A stretch of 64,000 bases of DNA from JAJZVS01 sp963708095 (lineage in GTDB: Bacteria > Pseudomonadota > Alphaproteobacteria > Acetobacterales > Acetobacteraceae): contig OY970182.1 in NCBI GenBank assembly GCA_963708095.1, positions 4,092,001 to 4,156,000 on the forward strand. Reading direction: 5' to 3'. Below are positions 61,626 through 64,000 of the stretch, one piece after another. A program made the position numbers and the translations under genes. The notes beneath the pieces are model-generated. The model was not told the origin of the DNA and did not search any database. It saw nothing but the letters and a program-made list of their open reading frames with translations. Each line of letters opens with the position of its first letter. Within the stretch, counting starts at the first letter, position 1.

Positions 61626-62364
61626 CCGGCGGCGACTCCGATTGGGCGAGCAGGGCGACCCGGTCGTACAGCATCTGCCGCGCCGGCGGCAGCGGCTTGT
61701 TGTGCAGGCCGAAGGCGTCGCGGGCGAGGAAATGCCCGGTCAGCGCCAGCCCATCCCGGCAAGCGGGCAGCGGGGCCGGGGCGTCCTCGGTCAGGAACGC
61801 GGGCAGAGGGAGCAGGCGGGCCTTCCAGATTGCTGCCCCCGCCTCGGTGACGGCGCGCCCGGTCCGGGGGGAGACGAAGGCGAGCCCGGTGGTCGCGCCG
61901 GTGACCGCGCAGGCGTCGAGCGCCAGGCCGTAGCCGAGCTCGGCCAACACCGCCGCTTCCCACCGCACGAGGTCGGGCAGCAGCGCGGGGCCCTGGGCAA
62001 GATGCGCGATCAGTCCGAGCAGGCCCTGGAACACGCGCGGATGCGCCTCCCGCTCCGGTAACGCGCCGGCAGCTACCGCACAAACCGCAGTCAGCATGGC
62101 GAGCGCGATCGGTTCGTCCATCGCCAGCGCCGCGGCCGGATGGACCAGCTCGGCGGAGAAACTGCCGAGCTGGTCAGCGAGCCGTGCCACCCAGCGCACC
62201 TGCACGAGGTTGCCGGGTTGCCAGACGGCCGCGTGGCCGCTCGCGGCGCCGCCGCGAGCGAGGCCACGATGGGCGCCGTGCTCCTCGGTCATGACCGCGG
62301 CGATCGCATCGCCCTCGCCGAACGGGCGAGCATCCAGCACGATCGCGGGGGCGTCCCATTCCAT
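61615..62364 (-). CDS. recO: DNA repair protein RecO
   Basis: About 249 residues from ATG 62364 (MEWDAPAIVLDARPFGEGDA); ATG 62388 is also in frame. The N-terminal OB fold contains ARPFGEGDAIAAVMTEEHGA and GNLVQVRWVARLADQLGSFS, then a helical domain. The zinc-binding Cys set of some RecO proteins is mostly absent. RecO works with RecF/RecR to load RecA on gapped DNA. It is joined to parC by an 11-base overlap. Confidence 0.9.
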   Translation of the reverse strand: MEWDAPAIVLDARPFGEGDAIAAVMTEEHGAHRGLARGGAASGHAAVWQPGNLVQVRWVARLADQLGSFSAELVHPAAALAMDEPIALAMLTAVCAVAAGALPEREAHPRVFQGLLGLIAHLAQGPALLPDLVRWEAAVLAELGYGLALDACAVTGATTGLAFVSPRTGRAVTEAGAAIWKARLLPLPAFLTEDAPAPLPACRDGLALTGHFLARDAFGLHNKPLPPARQMLYDRVALLAQSESPPDAG

Positions 62365-62387
62365 GGGGTGATAACTCCGGGGACTCA

Positions 62388-62449
62388 TCGCGGGGGATGC
62401 GGCAAAGGCCAGAGGGCGGAGCCCCTGGCCTTTGCCGCATCCCCCGCGA
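62388..62449. repeat. 62-nt perfect hairpin between the MBL-fold gene and recO
   Basis: Stem of 25 bp (62388-62412 with 62425-62449; GGGGGATGCGGCAAAGGCC in the left arm) without mismatch, then a bulged A and GGGC-GGA-GCCC at the tip. It lies 14 bp past the stop codon of the MBL-fold gene. It may terminate or stabilise that transcript, or be a dispersed palindromic element; there is no T run. Confidence 0.85.
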
Positions 62450-62462
62450 CGTCACCCAGGCA

Positions 62463-63332
62463 TCATAGCACGTCGATCGGCACCCGCAGGTAGCGCACGC
62501 CGTTCGGGTCGGGGGATGGGAATGCGCCGGCACGGATGTTCACCTGGACGGCGGGGATCAGCAGCACGGGCGTGGACAGGGTGCGGTCGCGGGCGGTGCG
62601 CAGCGGGACGAAGGCGGCTTCGTCGATGCCGTCGTGGATGTGGATGTTGTGGGCGCGTTGTTCGGCGACGGTGGTTTCCCAGGCGGCGGGCCGGCCGCCG
62701 GGGCGGTAGTCGTGGCAGATGAACATCCGGGTGGTCGCGGGCAGGGCCAGTAGCCGGCGGATGGAGCGGTACAGCGTGGCGGCGTCGCCGCCGGGGAAGT
62801 CGCAGCGGGCGGTGCCGGAATCGGGCATGAACAAGGTATCGCCGACGAACAACGCGTCGCCGATCAGGTAGGACACGCAGGCTGGGGTATGGCCAGGGGT
62901 GTGCAGGACCTGGGCCTCGATGCTGCCGAGGCGGAAGCGTTCCCCGTCGGCGAACAGATGGTCAAACTGGCTACCGTCGGCGTGGAAGCTGCGGTCGAAG
63001 CCGAAGATGCTGCGGAATGCCTGCTGCACCGCCTCGATCCGGGCGCCGATGCCGCTCGCACCGCCGACCGCTTGCTGCACGTAGGGCATGCCGGACAGGT
63101 GGTCGGCATGGACGTGGGTTTCGAGCAGCCGGTCGATGGTGACGCCGCGGGCGCGGATGCGGGCGATGACGGCGTCTGCGCTGCGGGTCGCTGTGTGTGC
63201 GGATTTGGGGTCGAAGTCGAGCACGGGGTCGATCACCGCGGCGTGGCTCGTAGCGGGGTCGATGACCAGGTAGGTGACGGTTCCGGTATCCGGGTCGTAG
63301 AAGGCCTCCACTTCGGGACGGAAGAAAGACAT
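62463..63332 (-). CDS. MBL-fold hydrolase, persulfide/sulfur dioxygenase-like (ETHE1/Blh group)
   Basis: About 289 residues from ATG 63332 (AGGAGAGAACC upstream). Metal motif THVHADH (LLETHVHADHLSGMPY), His in VLHTPGHTPACVSY, Asp in LFVGDTLFMPDSGTARCDFP and His in MFICHDY fit the ETHE1/Blh branch, which uses a single iron to oxidise glutathione persulfide to sulfite. TARCDFPGGDA is a family hallmark. The partner rhodanese or BigR regulator is not in view. Confidence 0.88.
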   Translation of the reverse strand: MSFFRPEVEAFYDPDTGTVTYLVIDPATSHAAVIDPVLDFDPKSAHTATRSADAVIARIRARGVTIDRLLETHVHADHLSGMPYVQQAVGGASGIGARIEAVQQAFRSIFGFDRSFHADGSQFDHLFADGERFRLGSIEAQVLHTPGHTPACVSYLIGDALFVGDTLFMPDSGTARCDFPGGDAATLYRSIRRLLALPATTRMFICHDYRPGGRPAAWETTVAEQRAHNIHIHDGIDEAAFVPLRTARDRTLSTPVLLIPAVQVNIRAGAFPSPDPNGVRYLRVPIDVL

Positions 63333-63505
63333 GGTTCTCTCCTGCGTATTCGAAGCCAAATCATACTCCAAGCCACGATGGATAGGCGAGTATCTTTCTC
63401 CTCATCCTCTCGCGGGCCGGCGGCAGCCGTTCGCGGCTCAGCGCCGCGCTTCGCCCCGCTCCCGGAACCGTGTACGTTCGCCACCCCGTCCCGGAGTCCC
63501 CCCGC

Positions 63506-64000
63506 ATGTCGTTCAAGGTCGAGGTCGGCCCGCCGCAGATATCCATCCACCAGGGCCATACGGTCCTCGTATCCGAACCCGACGGCCAAATCGGCTGGCC
63601 GTCCGATCGCGGGTTCTATTTCTTCGACACGCGGGTGATCAGCGCCTGGGCGCTGTACGCCAACGGCGAGTCCTGGGAACTGCTGAATGGTGGCGCCGTC
63701 GCGCATGACGCCGCCCGCATCCACCTCACCAACCGCAGCTTCCTTACCGAGGACGGCACGATCGCCGAACGCACCCTGGGCCTGGTGCTCGCCCGCGCCG
63801 TTGGCGGTGGGCTGCACGAAGATATCGACATCACCAACCACGGCGGCAAGCCGGTACGCTTCAACCTGGAACTCACGATCCGTTCCGACTTCGCCGACAT
63901 CTTCGAGGTGAAATCGAACAAGATCGTCCGCCGCGGCCGCATCGCCACGCACTGGTCGGAAGCGGCGCAGCGGCTGCGCACGGTCTACCGCCACCAGGAT
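63506..64000 (+). CDS. Glycogen-debranching / amylo-alpha-1,6-glucosidase-like protein, N-terminal domain (runs off window)
   Basis: 165 residues from ATG 63506, still open at the edge. GWPSDRGFYFFDTRVISAWA and TLGLVLARAVGGGLHEDIDI, then HGGKPVRFNLELTIRSDFADIFEVK, match the N-terminal beta-sandwich (GDE_N_bis) of bacterial debranching-enzyme-like proteins. The catalytic barrel would follow beyond the window. It is divergent from the MBL-fold gene. Confidence 0.85.
   Translation, partial: MSFKVEVGPPQISIHQGHTVLVSEPDGQIGWPSDRGFYFFDTRVISAWALYANGESWELLNGGAVAHDAARIHLTNRSFLTEDGTIAERTLGLVLARAVGGGLHEDIDITNHGGKPVRFNLELTIRSDFADIFEVKSNKIVRRGRIATHWSEAAQRLRTVYRHQD

Overview
The window is GC-rich DNA from an alphaproteobacterium. 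The recO-parC pair, the type of ABC, MaoC and HMG-CoA-lyase catabolic operons and the PEP-CTERM protein make a Rhodospirillales/Acetobacteraceae-like host the best guess, but this is inference because no rRNA or tRNA gene was found. The last ~4.6 kb (59.4-64 kb: parC, recO, a sulfur-dioxygenase-like hydrolase, the start of a glycogen-debranching-like gene) looks like core chromosome. Most of the rest is an accessory mosaic with at least ten insertion sequences or IS relics and several broken genes.

Layout. 0-4.4 kb: an IclR-controlled operon on the minus strand (IclR, MFS carrier, D-glutamate-cyclase-like protein, CPG2-like M20 peptidase) with two dyads just upstream. 4.8-6.5 kb: a trbI fragment cut by an intact IS3-family element. 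6.6-13.6 kb: a minus-strand catabolic operon (MaoC hydratase, HMG-CoA-lyase-like enzyme, acyl-CoA ligase, NMT1-type ABC importer, second MaoC half, MarR) headed by a perfect 19-bp palindrome. 13.7-17.1 kb: Tn3, IS6 and IS5 relics, a ThDP-enzyme fragment, a DUF4239 protein and a 284-bp imperfect palindrome. 17.1-26.5 kb: a GntR regulator divergent from a Liv-type ABC importer followed by two SDRs, an amidohydrolase and an arylmalonate-decarboxylase-like protein, apparently one uptake and degradation unit.

26.5-33 kb: an IS256 relic, a PEP-CTERM protein, a small protein coupled to a membrane protein, an imuB gene broken by a MITE, an LpxR-like deacylase and hypotheticals. 33-39 kb: a tripartite drug-efflux operon (EmrA, EmrB, MarR, NodT-type outer-membrane protein) ending in an esterase homologue without its catalytic Ser and His. 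39.4-52.3 kb: a patchwork with aromatic-degradation character (two dienelactone hydrolases, a 2-keto-4-pentenoate hydratase, three LysR genes of which one is truncated, and an AaeBXA-like aromatic-acid efflux operon), interrupted by ISKra4, IS110 and IS6 sequences and a truncated integrase. 52.7-59.3 kb: broken yedK, multicopper oxidase and relaxase genes around MITE copies and an IS630, then an apparently intact P4-type integrase and an intact IS3 element next to parC.

Main points for a second look: the D-glutamate/N-acylglutamate operon and its tandem operators, the two orphan uptake-plus-catabolism operons, the ISKra4-derived MITE family that broke two DNA-damage genes, the pseudo-esterase in the efflux operon, and several long perfect palindromes.
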